The notes under the pieces: model-generated
What the model was told of the DNA's origin: nothing
What the model saw: the letters and a program-made list of their open reading frames with translations, nothing else
Database searches by the model: none
Shown: piece after piece, positions 36,556 through 46,600 of the stretch
Layout: every line of letters begins with the position of its first letter
How positions within the stretch are numbered: the first letter of the stretch is position 1
Program-made: the position numbers and the translations under genes
From: Acetobacter fabarum
GTDB taxonomy: Bacteria > Pseudomonadota > Alphaproteobacteria > Acetobacterales > Acetobacteraceae
Direction of reading: 5' to 3'
Assembly (NCBI RefSeq): GCF_011516925.1
Contig: NZ_WOTG01000002.1
Location: forward strand, 124,001-188,000
Length of the DNA stretch: 64,000 bases

Positions 36556-37698
36556 ATGATACGCATTGTAGCCGTGGTTGTGCAGCAGGCATCTTTTCCC
36601 ATACGCGTGAGCAAAGGCTTACTCCGGCGCTGGAGCAGGGCTTTGCCCCTGTTTGCATGTGGGCTGGCTCTGCTTGGAGGCTGCGCCAGTGTGCTGCCCC
36701 CCGCACCTGTTCCTCCCCCCCGGTACGCCGCCGCCGCCCGCCTTGTTCCGCCTGATGGGGTGATAAGCCTGCGGGATGGTGCAGCCATACCCGTGCGGGT
36801 GTGGCAGGCCCATGGGCGTGAACGCGCGGTTGTGCTGGCCCTGCACGGGTTTAATGACAGCAAGGACGCATGGGAGTACTCCGCCCCGGCTCTGGCAGCA
36901 CAGGGGATTACGCTTGTTGCCCCCGACATACGCGGTTTTGGGGCCGCCCCCCTGCGTGGGGGCTGGGCCGGCAGTGCCCAGCTGGTTGCCGATGCGCGTG
37001 AGGAGGAAGGCCGGATCCGCCAGACCCACCCCGACGTGCCGCTTTACCTTATGGGGGAGAGCATGGGGGGCGCTGTGCTTATGCTGCTTATGTCCGGCCC
37101 GGATGCCCCCAATGTTGCAGGGACCATATTGCTGGCCCCTGCTGTGTGGGACCTTGGAATAGGGGCGGATATTCCGCTGGATGTGCTGGCCACACTGTTT
37201 CCCAAGCGTTTTGTAACGGGGCGCGAACTGCCGGTGCATGTTGTGGCCAGCGATAACCCCGCAGCCCTTATCCGCCTGTATTATGACCCGCTCACCCTGC
37301 GCCAGACCCGGCTGGAAGCCCTGCGCGGGCTGGTGGCCCTCATGCGCAGCGCAGCGCGTGCGGCGCCAAGGGTGCATGGCCCCGTCTTGTGTCTGTACGG
37401 AGATCAGGACCAGCTTGTGCCCCCGCAGGCCATGGCGCAGGCATGGGGGGAACTGCCACCACCCGTCCGGCTGGACCTGATAACCGGAGGGCACCACCTG
37501 CTGCTGCGTGACCTGCGCGGCGCGCTGGCTCTGGGGGATATTGCTGGCTGGATCAACCAGCCAGAGCGGTTTTTGCCATCGGGGGGTGATATAACCGCTG
37601 CCGTATGGCTGGCGCAGGAGCAGGGAGCCAGCGGGCTGGGTGGTCGTAGCCCGGCATGGTTCCTGCCTGCCAGACTGGATGGCGTTGTTCCTCCCTAA
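36556..37698 (+). CDS. Lipoprotein alpha/beta hydrolase (lysophospholipase-like)
   Basis: The 380-residue protein has an N-terminal signal ending in the lipobox LGGC (Cys 43), so it is probably anchored in the outer membrane or periplasm. The hydrolase core has ALHGFNDSKDAWEY (oxyanion segment), the nucleophile GESMGGAVL (Ser near 166), an acidic residue in LCLYGDQDQLVPPQAM and the His in ITGGHHLLLRD. It resembles Hydrolase_4/monoacylglycerol lipase proteins. The substrate is unknown. A six-G ribosome binding site precedes the ATG. Confidence 0.85.
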   Translation: MIRIVAVVVQQASFPIRVSKGLLRRWSRALPLFACGLALLGGCASVLPPAPVPPPRYAAAARLVPPDGVISLRDGAAIPVRVWQAHGRERAVVLALHGFNDSKDAWEYSAPALAAQGITLVAPDIRGFGAAPLRGGWAGSAQLVADAREEEGRIRQTHPDVPLYLMGESMGGAVLMLLMSGPDAPNVAGTILLAPAVWDLGIGADIPLDVLATLFPKRFVTGRELPVHVVASDNPAALIRLYYDPLTLRQTRLEALRGLVALMRSAARAAPRVHGPVLCLYGDQDQLVPPQAMAQAWGELPPPVRLDLITGGHHLLLRDLRGALALGDIAGWINQPERFLPSGGDITAAVWLAQEQGASGLGGRSPAWFLPARLDGVVPP

Positions 37699-37710
37699 GC
37701 CCTGTGGAGG

Positions 37711-37729
37711 CCCCTTGCAGGGGTTATTC
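37711..37729 (+). terminator. Weak terminator hairpin
   Basis: CCCCT-TGC-AGGGG (37711-37723) is followed by TTATTCT, 13 bases past the hydrolase stop. The stem is short, so efficiency is unclear. Confidence 0.5.
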
Positions 37730-37812
37730 TGCCGGTGCTGGCCTGTTCGGGCGGATATGAAAGATTAAAGGCTTGGCAACGCCCCCCGCTTTAGGTTAGG
37801 AGATGGGCCAAC

Positions 37813-37889
37813 GGACCCGTAGCTCAGCTGGATAGAGCGTTGCCCTCCGAAGGCAAAGGTCACGCGTTCGAATCGCGTCGGGTCCACCA
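37813..37889 (+). tRNA. tRNA-Arg (anticodon CCG)
   Basis: The 77-base cloverleaf includes an encoded CCA. The acceptor stem GGACCCG pairs with CGGGTCC, the D arm is GCTCAGCTGGATAGAGC, the anticodon stem TTGCC pairs with GGCAA around loop CTCCGAA (anticodon CCG, reading CGG), and the T arm has the GTTCGAATC core. All stems pair. Confidence 0.97.
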
Positions 37890-37929
37890 TTCTCCTGTAA
37901 AAATAGCTAAAAACTGCGGTTTATAGGCC

Positions 37930-37961
37930 GGGTTAGACACTTTCCCGTTTTGGGTTAGACA
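37930..37961. repeat. Short direct repeat next to tRNA-Arg
   Basis: GGGTTAGACA occurs at 37930-37939 and again at 37952-37961, 22 bases apart and 41 bases past the tRNA end. It may be a regulator site or a scar of a mobile element that used the tRNA region. Nothing else in 37890-38109 looks like a gene. Confidence 0.45.
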
Positions 37962-38109
37962 TGTCCGGGCTGTTCTCCCTTGTTTATGCTGCGGGTAAGT
38001 GCTTCTCGCGCGCGGACAGACTGTTTATTCTTGGCCATTCATGCCAGATTGCGCGTGGTATTCAGGACAGCTTTTTTACAAACGGTGGATAAAGGGTGCG
38101 GCAGTGGTG

Positions 38110-38697
38110 ATGAAGCAGAAACTTTTTGTTGTGGCATCCTGCCTGTTTATTGCGTCAGTCGCTGCGTTTGTGCCTGCTGCCACAGCACGGGCGGCGTCCG
38201 TGCCCCGTTCGCCCTATGCCGCCAATGATGGCGAGAGCACATTGTGTGTATCCGGCCCGGTTTACATTATTGATGTGCATGTGGTGGTGACCGTCAATGA
38301 CGTGGAACACACAATCAGCACCGCTGCGTCTGAAGTGTGTTCGGTCAACCCGGCCAATTTTTCCGATGTAGTGGTGCAGGGCGCACCGCCGCAGGGGGGA
38401 GCGCCGCTGGAGGTCAGCAAAAAAGTCGGGGTGGAGGGCACAGTCCGCCTGAACGGCCGCACAGCTACGCTGGAAACCAACGTGTACCTGCCCACCAAGG
38501 GGGGGAGTGCCGCCCAGTGCGCCAACAGCCAGCCGGGGGATGGCAGCCCGCCATGCAAAAGCAGCTCCCTTGGGGTTAACCTCTCCAAAACATGGATATT
38601 TACGCGCAACACATGGCGCGATTTTTACGTAGGACCAGATGACAACGGCAACCCGGTCAAGGTGCTTGTGCGTCTGTCCGATGGTCCGGTGAACTAA
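38110..38697 (+). CDS. Exported protein of unknown function
   Basis: The 195-residue product has a clear Sec signal peptide (MKQKLFVVASCLFIASVAAF, cleavage expected after ATARA). The mature part has four cysteines (LCVSG, EVCSV, QCANS, PPCKS), compatible with two disulfides, and no known motif. The ATG at 38110 is used because the signal peptide starts there; the open frame extends upstream without a signal-like start. It is close to the photolyase gene (31-base gap), but no functional link is evident. Confidence 0.7.
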   Translation: MKQKLFVVASCLFIASVAAFVPAATARAASVPRSPYAANDGESTLCVSGPVYIIDVHVVVTVNDVEHTISTAASEVCSVNPANFSDVVVQGAPPQGGAPLEVSKKVGVEGTVRLNGRTATLETNVYLPTKGGSAAQCANSQPGDGSPPCKSSSLGVNLSKTWIFTRNTWRDFYVGPDDNGNPVKVLVRLSDGPVN

Positions 38698-38728
38698 CGC
38701 GGCCACCATGCGCGTAACAGGTGCCGGT

Positions 38729-40138
38729 ATGGATAAAACCAGCCCATCCCCCGTTGTGGTCTGGTTCCGCGATGACCTGCGGCTGGCCGACAACCTTGCC
38801 CTGACCAATGCTGTGCGGAGCGGCCAGCCCCTGTGGTGCGTGTTTATACGCCCTGCTGGCCAGACCTGCACAACCGCGCTGGACTGGTGGCAGGCCCAGA
38901 GTGTGCAGGCGCTGGACCACGCCTTGCGCGCATATGGCGGCCGCCTGCACCTGTTTACGGGGCAGGCCGAGCAGATTCTGCCCGAGCTGGTGCGTGAAGG
39001 CGGGTGTACGCAGGTGTTCTGGAACCGTCGCTACGACCCGGCGGGTAAGGCTACGGATACCCGGCTCAAGGCCCAGCTTAAACAGATGGGTGTGGCAGTG
39101 CACAGCACGCCGGGCAGCCTGCTGCATGAGCCATGGACCGTGCGGAGCAAGGCCGGGCAGCCTTTTCAGGTTTTTGGTGCATTCTGGCGTGCGGCCAGTG
39201 CTACGGCCCATTACCCGGCCCCCTTGCCGGTTCCCCCAAGTATGGCGTTTGCCCCATGCCTGGCCTTGCCAGATGCACGGATCTTGCCCGATGCTGCGGT
39301 GCAGAACCTGCCGGGCTGGGCCGAGGCCATGCGGCCCTACCACGTTTTTGCCGAGCAGGACGCACACGCCCAGTTGCATGACTTTATTGCCCATGCCCTG
39401 CAAAACTATGTGCAGGACAGGGATTTTCCCAGCAAAGATGCAACGTCCGAGCTTTCTCCCTTCTTGCGCACGGGCCAGATAACACCCGCACAGATCTGGC
39501 ACGCCGTGGCGGCGGCAGGCGCGCAGGATGGAGGGAGTAAGTTCCTCTCCGAAATCGGGTGGCGGGAGTTTGCGTGGTCCTTGTTGTGGGAACACCCGGA
39601 TATGAGCACGCGCAACCTCAGGCCTGAGTTTGATACAATGCCATGGCGGGTGGACCCCAAGGGGCTTGCGCGCTGGCAAAAGGGGCGCACGGGTTACCCG
39701 CTGGTTGATGCGGGCATGCGCCAGCTCTGGCAGACGGGTCTTATGCACAACCGGGTGCGGATGGTTGTGGCGTCTTTTCTGGTCAAACACCTGCTGATTG
39801 ACTGGCGCGAGGGCGAACGCTGGTTTGCCCATACGCTGGTGGATTATGACCCCGCAAGCAACCCCATGAACTGGCAATGGAATGCTGGAACCGGGGTGGA
39901 ATCCGCCCCTTTTTTTCGGATTATGAATCCCATCCTGCAATCGCAGAAATTCGACCCCGATGGCGCGTATATCCGTACCTGGGTGCCCGAACTGGTGGGG
40001 CTGCGTGGCCCCGATATTCATACCCCATGGCAGGCAACTCTGTTGCAGCCGACTGGCTACCCCAGCCCCATTGTGGACCACGGCGTAGCGCGCGCACGGG
40101 CACTGGCGGCATGGAAAGCGCAGAAAAACGAGGCATGA
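38729..40138 (+). CDS. phr: Deoxyribodipyrimidine photolyase
   Basis: The 469-residue FAD flavoprotein splits UV-made cyclobutane pyrimidine dimers with blue light. It has the N-terminal antenna domain (VVWFRDDLRLADNLAL), and FAD-domain motifs GWREFAWSLLWEHPDM, GYPLVDAGMRQLWQTGLMHNRVRM, SFLVKHLLIDWREGERWF, DYDPASNPMNWQW and YIRTWVPEL. The ATG at 38729 has AGGTG in good position; another in-frame ATG is at 38708. Confidence 0.95.
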   Translation: MDKTSPSPVVVWFRDDLRLADNLALTNAVRSGQPLWCVFIRPAGQTCTTALDWWQAQSVQALDHALRAYGGRLHLFTGQAEQILPELVREGGCTQVFWNRRYDPAGKATDTRLKAQLKQMGVAVHSTPGSLLHEPWTVRSKAGQPFQVFGAFWRAASATAHYPAPLPVPPSMAFAPCLALPDARILPDAAVQNLPGWAEAMRPYHVFAEQDAHAQLHDFIAHALQNYVQDRDFPSKDATSELSPFLRTGQITPAQIWHAVAAAGAQDGGSKFLSEIGWREFAWSLLWEHPDMSTRNLRPEFDTMPWRVDPKGLARWQKGRTGYPLVDAGMRQLWQTGLMHNRVRMVVASFLVKHLLIDWREGERWFAHTLVDYDPASNPMNWQWNAGTGVESAPFFRIMNPILQSQKFDPDGAYIRTWVPELVGLRGPDIHTPWQATLLQPTGYPSPIVDHGVARARALAAWKAQKNEA

Positions 40139-40305
40139 GTTAAGCCCGTGTAGCCTTTACGCCGGATATGACCCGACAATGCGGGGTAAAGAACTGATTT
40201 TTTTGAAAATATGGTGAAGAAAACAATTTTTTTGACGGGCATCAAGGCCAAAGGCTTCGGTTTGCGTTTGTAATTACAGGACAGAACAAACCACGGAGCA
40301 GATAC

Positions 40306-41067
40306 ATGACCCGCGTAGCAGGAAAAGTCGCCATTGTTACAGGGGCCGCCAACGGTATTGGCAAGGCCACCGCAATTCTGCTGGCCAAGGAAGGTGCCAA
40401 GGTTGTCGTGGCTGATTTGCAGGAAGAAGCCGGGCACAACACGGTAGCCGAAATCAAGGCTGCAGGGGGCGAGGCCCTGTTTGTCAAACTCAACGTTACG
40501 CAGGAAGCAGACTGGCAGAACGCCGTAAATCTGGCGGAGCAGACATTTGGTAAGCTGGATGTTGCGGTCAACAATGCCGGTATTGCCTATAATGGCACGG
40601 TGGAAAGCACGAGTTTGGAAGACTGGCAGCGTGTGCAGTCCATCAACCTCAACAGCGTGTTTCTGGGCACCAAATATGCGGTTGAAGCCATGAAAAAAGC
40701 AGGGGGCGGGTCCATTATCAACCTGTCTTCCATTGAAGGGCTGGTGGGGGACCCTACCCTTGCAGCCTATAACGCCAGCAAGGGTGGCGTGCGCCTGTTT
40801 ACCAAATCTGCCGCATTGCACTGTGCCAAGTCGGGCTACAAGATTCGGGTCAATTCCGTGCATCCGGGCTATATCTGGACCCCCATGGTGCAGGGGCTGA
40901 CCAACGATGCCGCAGAAGCACGCCAGAAGCTGGTGGACCTGCATCCGCTTGGCCATCTGGGTGAGCCGGACGATATTGCCTACGGCATTCTGTATCTGGC
41001 GTCTGACGAATCCAAGTTCATGACCGGGAGTGAACTGGTGATTGATGGCGGTTACACGGCCCAGTAA
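40306..41067 (+). CDS. Short-chain dehydrogenase/reductase
   Basis: The 253-residue classical SDR has the cofactor motif TGAANGIGKATA, the NNAGIA motif and the catalytic Ser-Tyr-Lys in NLSSIEG and YNASKGG. Asp at the end of strand 2 (VVADLQEE) favours NAD over NADP. It resembles the secondary alcohol / cyclohexanol dehydrogenase group; in acetic acid bacteria such enzymes often oxidise alcohols or polyols. It is monocistronic and ends at a strong terminator. Confidence 0.88.
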   Translation: MTRVAGKVAIVTGAANGIGKATAILLAKEGAKVVVADLQEEAGHNTVAEIKAAGGEALFVKLNVTQEADWQNAVNLAEQTFGKLDVAVNNAGIAYNGTVESTSLEDWQRVQSINLNSVFLGTKYAVEAMKKAGGGSIINLSSIEGLVGDPTLAAYNASKGGVRLFTKSAALHCAKSGYKIRVNSVHPGYIWTPMVQGLTNDAAEARQKLVDLHPLGHLGEPDDIAYGILYLASDESKFMTGSELVIDGGYTAQ

Positions 41068-41110
41068 GTCATTTTGTTACCCCCGGCCTTTCAAGGGACT
41101 GGGGGTAACA

Positions 41111-41148
41111 AAAAAGCCTCCCGCAGCACTGTGCGGGAGGCTTTTTTT
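41111..41148. terminator. Bidirectional Rho-independent terminator
   Basis: GCCTCCCGCA (41116-41125) pairs with TGCGGGAGGC (41132-41141), with five A before and seven T after. It lies between the convergent SDR and cytochrome c genes and can serve both. Confidence 0.93.
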
Positions 41149-41175
41149 ATGGTCTGCCCGTAATGGTGCAGGGGC

Positions 41176-41646
41176 TTATGGCAGCGGGTGGGCTGCGTTA
41201 AGCGTGTTGCGCTCTTCCAGAATCTGGCCGGGCTGGAGTGGGGTTGCACGCGCGCTCTTGATTTCGTCCGCAGTAAAGGCCGGGGCGGAAGCGTCGCCCG
41301 ACAGGGCGGAAACGTAGCTCAGCAGTGCTGCAATATCATCATCCGACATGGCGGCCATGGAGGGCATGTAACCCATATAGGACATGCCGCCAGCCTTCAG
41401 GCTGCCTGCCAGGCCGTTGAGCAGTACGTGAATAACGTAGGTTTTGCCTTCGGGGGTGGCTGCAATCTGGTTGATACGGCCTTTAAGCGGAGGGAACTGC
41501 CCGGGCACGCCGCTGCCGGTGCTCTGGTGGCACATGGCGCAGTGTGTTGCGAACAGTTGCGCACCATCGGCTGCTGCGTGTGCGTTCCCTGCAAGGCCGG
41601 ACAGGCCCGCAGTTGCTGCAAGCACAGCCAGAATGGTTTTTTTCAT
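41176..41646 (-). CDS. Periplasmic class I cytochrome c
   Basis: The 156-residue protein has a signal peptide (MKKTILAVLAATAGLSGLAG, cleavage near NAHA-A) and one heme site CAMCH (Cys 36, Cys 39, His 40). A distal Met ligand is likely in the GMSYMGYMPSM segment. Such small cytochromes accept electrons from membrane dehydrogenases in acetic acid bacteria (family knowledge). It is a single gene on the minus strand, diverging from the methyltransferase gene. Confidence 0.9.
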   Translation of the reverse strand: MKKTILAVLAATAGLSGLAGNAHAAADGAQLFATHCAMCHQSTGSGVPGQFPPLKGRINQIAATPEGKTYVIHVLLNGLAGSLKAGGMSYMGYMPSMAAMSDDDIAALLSYVSALSGDASAPAFTADEIKSARATPLQPGQILEERNTLNAAHPLP

Positions 41647-41790
41647 GAAAAACTCCTGCTTAATCGTTCGATTTCGCAACAATTATACACGGCTTTGGCT
41701 GTATCTCAACTCCCCCCTGCGCACAGATCCGCATATGGGGCGCGCAAGGATAAAGTTGCCGTTGGGCTGGCTTCCTGTCATTCAGGCGTC

Positions 41791-42906
41791 ATGACGAAAG
41801 ACAAGGACTTTGAGATATTTTTGGCCACCGTGCCGGGGCTGGAATCCGTGTTGTGCGCGGAGGTGCGGCTTAAAGGGTTCAAACAGCCCGTGGCCGTGCC
41901 CGGCGGGGTTGTTATCCGCGGTGGGTGGCCGGAGGTCTGGCGCGCAAACCTGTGGGTGCGTGGGACCAGCCGGGTTCTGGCGCGTATAGCGTCTTTTCCC
42001 GTTGTGCACCTGTCCCAGCTCGACCGGCGCGCGCGGCAGGTTGCGTGGCAGGACGTTCTGCGCCCCGATGTACCCTTCCGGGTGGAGGCAAGCTGTGCAG
42101 GCTCGCGCGTGTACCATGCCGGTGCTGCGGCCGAGCGCATAGGCAAAGCCATTGCCCAGACGCTGGGGGCCACACAGGCGGATGACGCACCAGTGCTGGT
42201 GCGTGCGCGTATTGAGCAGAATCTCTGCACCATAAGCGTGGATACATCGGGCGATCTGCTACACAGGCGCGGCTACAAACAGGCGATTAACCGCGCCCCC
42301 CTGCGGGAGACAATGGCGGCCCTGTTCCTGCGCCAGTGTGGCTATAACGGGCAGGAGCCAGTGCTGGACCCCATGTGTGGCTCGGGTACGTTTGTGATTG
42401 AGGCCGCCGAAATTGCTGCCCGCCTTAACCCCGGCCGGGCGCGCCATTTTGCGTTTGAACAACTGGCGACCTTTGATGCGCAGGCATGGCAGCAGATGCG
42501 CGCGGTTAAAAGCGAACGCACACCGTTGGTCCATTTTTATGGGAGCGACCGGGATGCTGGCGCCATAACCATGAGCCGCGCCAACGCTGAACGCGCAGGC
42601 GTGCAGGACTATGCAACCTTTGCCCAGACCACCATTAGCGCCCTGCGGCCACCACCGGGGCCTGCGGGGCTGGTTATTGCCAACCCACCCTATGGCACCC
42701 GCATAGGCGACAAGCAGAGCCTGTTCCCCCTTTACAGTGCGTTTGGGCAAACCATGCTGGCGCATTTTTCGGGCTGGCGTGTGGCTATTGTCACGACCGA
42801 GGCAAAGCTTGCCCACGGCACCGGCCTGCCATTTTTGCCGCCCGAAGCCCCCGTGCCCCATGGGGGGCTGCGTGTTTCGTTGTACCAGACCGCACCGCTG
42901 CCATAG
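41791..42906 (+). CDS. THUMP-domain class I RNA methyltransferase (RlmL/TrmN-like)
   Basis: The 371-residue protein has an N-terminal THUMP region (FEIFLATVPGLESVLCAEV, then RVEASCAGSRVYHAGAAAERI) and a Rossmann methyltransferase with DPMCGSGTFVIEAAEIA and the catalytic NPPYGTRIGD, typical of N2-guanine methylation in rRNA or tRNA. It corresponds to the first half of E. coli RlmL (YcbY) in layout. The ATG at 41791 is chosen; the long upstream open frame is antisense to cytochrome c. Confidence 0.88.
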   Translation: MTKDKDFEIFLATVPGLESVLCAEVRLKGFKQPVAVPGGVVIRGGWPEVWRANLWVRGTSRVLARIASFPVVHLSQLDRRARQVAWQDVLRPDVPFRVEASCAGSRVYHAGAAAERIGKAIAQTLGATQADDAPVLVRARIEQNLCTISVDTSGDLLHRRGYKQAINRAPLRETMAALFLRQCGYNGQEPVLDPMCGSGTFVIEAAEIAARLNPGRARHFAFEQLATFDAQAWQQMRAVKSERTPLVHFYGSDRDAGAITMSRANAERAGVQDYATFAQTTISALRPPPGPAGLVIANPPYGTRIGDKQSLFPLYSAFGQTMLAHFSGWRVAIVTTEAKLAHGTGLPFLPPEAPVPHGGLRVSLYQTAPLP

Positions 42907-43027
42907 GGGACAGTGTGGTATGGGGGCGGGCATGACGGGCATGCCTGCGCGCCCCCTTTATTTCCCCCATCCTGCTTTATAAAAGGAAGCCCGATCAGCA
43001 GGTGAGCCAGGGGTGAGGTGCCAAAAA

Positions 43028-43540
43028 ATGAGCGTGACATGGGGCGATTTTCAGGCCGTTGTGCAGTTATCGGCCGGTCTTAACGTGGCTATTCTCAGCT
43101 TTGTGGACATCAGCCTGCCCGCCATCAAGGAGCGGCGGCGCGTGTTTGCCAAGGCCCGGCAGGAACTCGATATTCACCGCAAAAACCCCCACAAACGCAC
43201 GGAGGTTGAAATAAAGGAACACACCGCCGCTGTGGATGATGTGGACCGCAAGCTGTTTGACTTGTGGCGGGAGACATCGGCGTTTGAGAGTATTGAGGAT
43301 TCCTTGCTCAAATCAACCGGCGTGCTCGGGTTTTGTGGCGCGGTGTTGAGCATAGGCCTGCTGTGGTATTCCGCCCTGCACTATGATGCTCCCATCCTGT
43401 TTACAGGGGAACTGCTGACCGTCATTTCGTTCGGCTCCCTGCTGGGTGCGTTTTTGATCAATTACTTCACCGCATCCAAGGCATCCCAGTATGCCAAACG
43501 GTGCAATGACCTGCGCACCCATATGCGCTTGCACCTTTAG
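43028..43540 (+). CDS. Small membrane protein of unknown function
   Basis: The 170-residue protein has three hydrophobic segments (about residues 9-30, 95-120 and 122-148) and a charged cytosolic stretch between the first two (residues 36-85, Lys/Arg/Glu-rich, coiled-coil-like). No known motif is seen. GAGGTG lies eight bases before the ATG. It ends at a terminator facing the autotransporter gene. Confidence 0.65.
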   Translation: MSVTWGDFQAVVQLSAGLNVAILSFVDISLPAIKERRRVFAKARQELDIHRKNPHKRTEVEIKEHTAAVDDVDRKLFDLWRETSAFESIEDSLLKSTGVLGFCGAVLSIGLLWYSALHYDAPILFTGELLTVISFGSLLGAFLINYFTASKASQYAKRCNDLRTHMRLHL

Positions 43541-43543
43541 GCA

Positions 43544-43580
43544 CAGAACCTGAAAAAAACAGTGCAGGTTCTGCCAGTTT
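43544..43580. terminator. Bidirectional terminator
   Basis: CAGAACCTG (43544-43552) pairs with CAGGTTCTG (43565-43573), with an A run inside the loop and TTTTAT after. It lies between the convergent small membrane protein and autotransporter genes. Confidence 0.8.
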
Positions 43581-43602
43581 TATAAGGCTGGTGGAGCATG
43601 GC

Positions 43603-46600
43603 CTAGAACTTCAGTAACATGCTGGCCTTTACACCACTTTCCACCGATTGCGCGCCATACTGACCGGTATAGGACAGACCGATTTTTATGCGGTCGCTCA
43701 GTCTGGCGCTCAGCCCCGTATCCAGCACCACAGCATCGGTTGAGAGGGGTGTGCCTGCAATATCCATGCTGCCGCTGCCTCCTGCGGCAAACAGCATATG
43801 GGTTGTGGGTGTTGTCAGCCCGAATGCGTGCCGGTACGCCACCGAGCCATGTGGGATTAACAGCAGCCTGCCCGCATGAAAGCTGGAAGAAGCCTTGACC
43901 CCAAAGGTGGAAAACGTAACCCCCGTATCCATTCCGGCCCCCCGCAGGGCCGCTGCCCCGCCATGTTCATGGTAGCCATTGGTGTGCAGGTTGACATACG
44001 CCACATTGGCAAAAGGTTCGGCTATGCTCCGGCCCATGTAAAGGCGGTAACCCAGCTCACCAAACCCCTGTGCGGTGCCCCCAAGATAACTGCTTGAAAG
44101 GCGGTCCGTATAACCGGGAAAAGCAACATTGCGTTGTAGGCTCAGCATATTCCACGTATAGGCAGCCCCCAGTTTAAGGGTAAGCGCACCCCAGTGTGTG
44201 CCTGCATACCCCCCAAGGCTTACCGTGTTGCCATGGCCGGATGAGCCACGCCCACTCCCTACATCAAACATGGTGCGGCCATAGCTGAGCATGCTGCCAA
44301 TGCGCCATGTGTTGTTGAGTATGGGTGTATCTACCCCCATGATAAAACCGGTGGTGGAATGGTGCAGGGCTGCGGCATTGCCATCGCCCCCATTGTGGCC
44401 AAGGCTGCCGTAAGCCTGCCCCCACAAGACGGTCTGTTCGCTCAGGCAGCCTTCATCCTTGCGGCCGGTTCTGAGCGATGCCGTGTGCAGGGTATCGTCC
44501 ACATAGCCTTTGTTGCAGTCTGCTGTATCCAGCCGCTCCATGGCTGCCTGACGTAACAGGAAGCTGTCCTGCACAAGTGCGGTACGGGCCGAAGCATGCA
44601 CCTCGCCCGAAAGCGTGTTCATGCTCCGGCGGGCCTGTGCGGCATTCAGGTGCTCCATAGCCCCCACAATGGCGCTGCTCTGGGGCACGCGGTCCAGCAT
44701 CTGTGCGGTTTCACGCTCGTTGCGGGTATTGGTGACGGAGGCAAAGCTCAGGCTATTGCGTGCCATAAGTACGTCCAGATCATTCCCGTTATAATACAGC
44801 GATGGTGAGATAAATGTGTAAGGGCTGGTCAGGTTGGTTTGCAGGGAATAGGTTTTTTGCAAAAACCCGCTGCCTGTTGTGAGAATGGTATAATATTCAT
44901 TCAGTTTTAACGAGGTGGCAGGCGTAACATTCAGAACAACAGTGCCAGAAAGAGCAGCACTGCCCGCAACGCTGAGTGTATTGGACTGCAACTGCTGGTA
45001 CTGCGTGCCCTGAAGGTTCATGACCTTGCCCGAAAGCTGGTCCGTGCCCTGAAGGGCGAGTGTGGAGTTCTGCGCAGTTTGCAAATTGCCTGCCACCCGA
45101 ACACTGTTTTGTACATCGGGGGTGGCAAGGGTGCCACCAGAACCAATAACGGTATCCCCCACGGAGCCAGACCCGCTTAAGGTGCCACCATTGCTGACAT
45201 CAACGGATGAAGAGGTAATGGACCCATCCACCTCCAGCGTGCCTTGTGTTACGGTGGTGGCCCCCGTGTAGGTGCTGTTTGCGCTCAGCACGGTTGTGCC
45301 GGCACCATTTTGTGCCAGACCACCAGTGCCATCAATACTTTGCGCCAGTGTAAAGGTGCCACTGTGGTTTATGGCCAGCACGCCGTTATTGTGGATGGCA
45401 GTGCCAGCGGCAAGGGCACCGGACGTGCCTCCATTACCCAGTTGCAATACACCGCCGTTAATGGATGTTGCTCCCTGATAGGTCTGGTCCTTGGTAATAA
45501 TCAGGGTTCCCAGATCCGTTTTTACCAGAGATGTACCGCCAGAAACCAGTTGGTCATTTAGCACCGTATCCAGTACGGCGGTAATGGATGCCCCAGCCGT
45601 GGTGCCATCGCCCACACGGATAAGAGTGGACGCGCTGTTTGCGTAAATATTATCCCCGGTTACCGTGTATATTTTGCCATCATTATTGGCAAACTGCATG
45701 CCACTGGCGACAACATTGTTTGTAACGCCGTTATATGTGTCCTGCACGGTTACCGTTCCGGCATTGCCGGCATAAACAACAAACTGGCCATTAACCCACG
45801 GCCCGTTGGTCTGGCCTGTTTTGTCGGTCCAGTTCAGGTCATTGGTGCCGGTCTGGGCGTCCCATGTGCCGGAACCGCCATCTACCGTGTTGTTGCTCCG
45901 GTTGGTGGTGCTTCCACCATCCCAGAACGTCAGGTTGCCGTAATTGATAACCAGATTGACCTGATGATCAATGGATGTCTGCAAGGATGCCGTAGCACCG
46001 GGGGCAACGCTTGTTGGGGCCAGCGTCTGGTCTGCGGCACCACTTAATGTGCCACCGTATGTGTACAAACGGTAAAGGCCGGGGTCCAGGCTGTTATTGT
46101 TTACGTTTGGCCCGGCGGTATTGGGCGTAATGCTGAGCGTGCCGCCAAGGGTTAGGTCCCCCTGCACGGCAACCAGAGAGTTATAGGCGCCGCCAGCAAC
46201 ATTGGTCTGCCCCAGATAAAAGTTCTGGGATGACCCGCTCGCCAGTGTCAGGTTCTGTGCCATGCTCAGGATGCCAACATGGCTGGTCACATCACCCGGG
46301 GTCAGGGTGCCCCCACTTTGTATGACGGTATTCCCCCCCAGTGTGCCGGTGCCAGATAAAGTGGCTGTGGCGTTTACCAGTGTATCCCCGGTGGCTGTGC
46401 TCTGGTCACCATTGATGGCAAGAATGCCCGATGTGATCTGGGTGGTGCCAGTATAGGCATTATTGCCACTAAAAACCTGCGTCCCGGATGCGCTTACGCT
46501 CACCCCCCCAGTGCCGGAGAGCGTGCCGGAATAGGTGTTGTCTGCCGTAGCCAGTGTAAGCTGCCCGTCCAGAGTGCCGTTGGCCGAACCGGTTAAAGAC

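Noticed and set aside
41188-41790. Long N-terminal extension of the RNA methyltransferase frame
   Set aside because: It is antisense to the cytochrome c gene and its promoter region; the THUMP domain starts after 41791.
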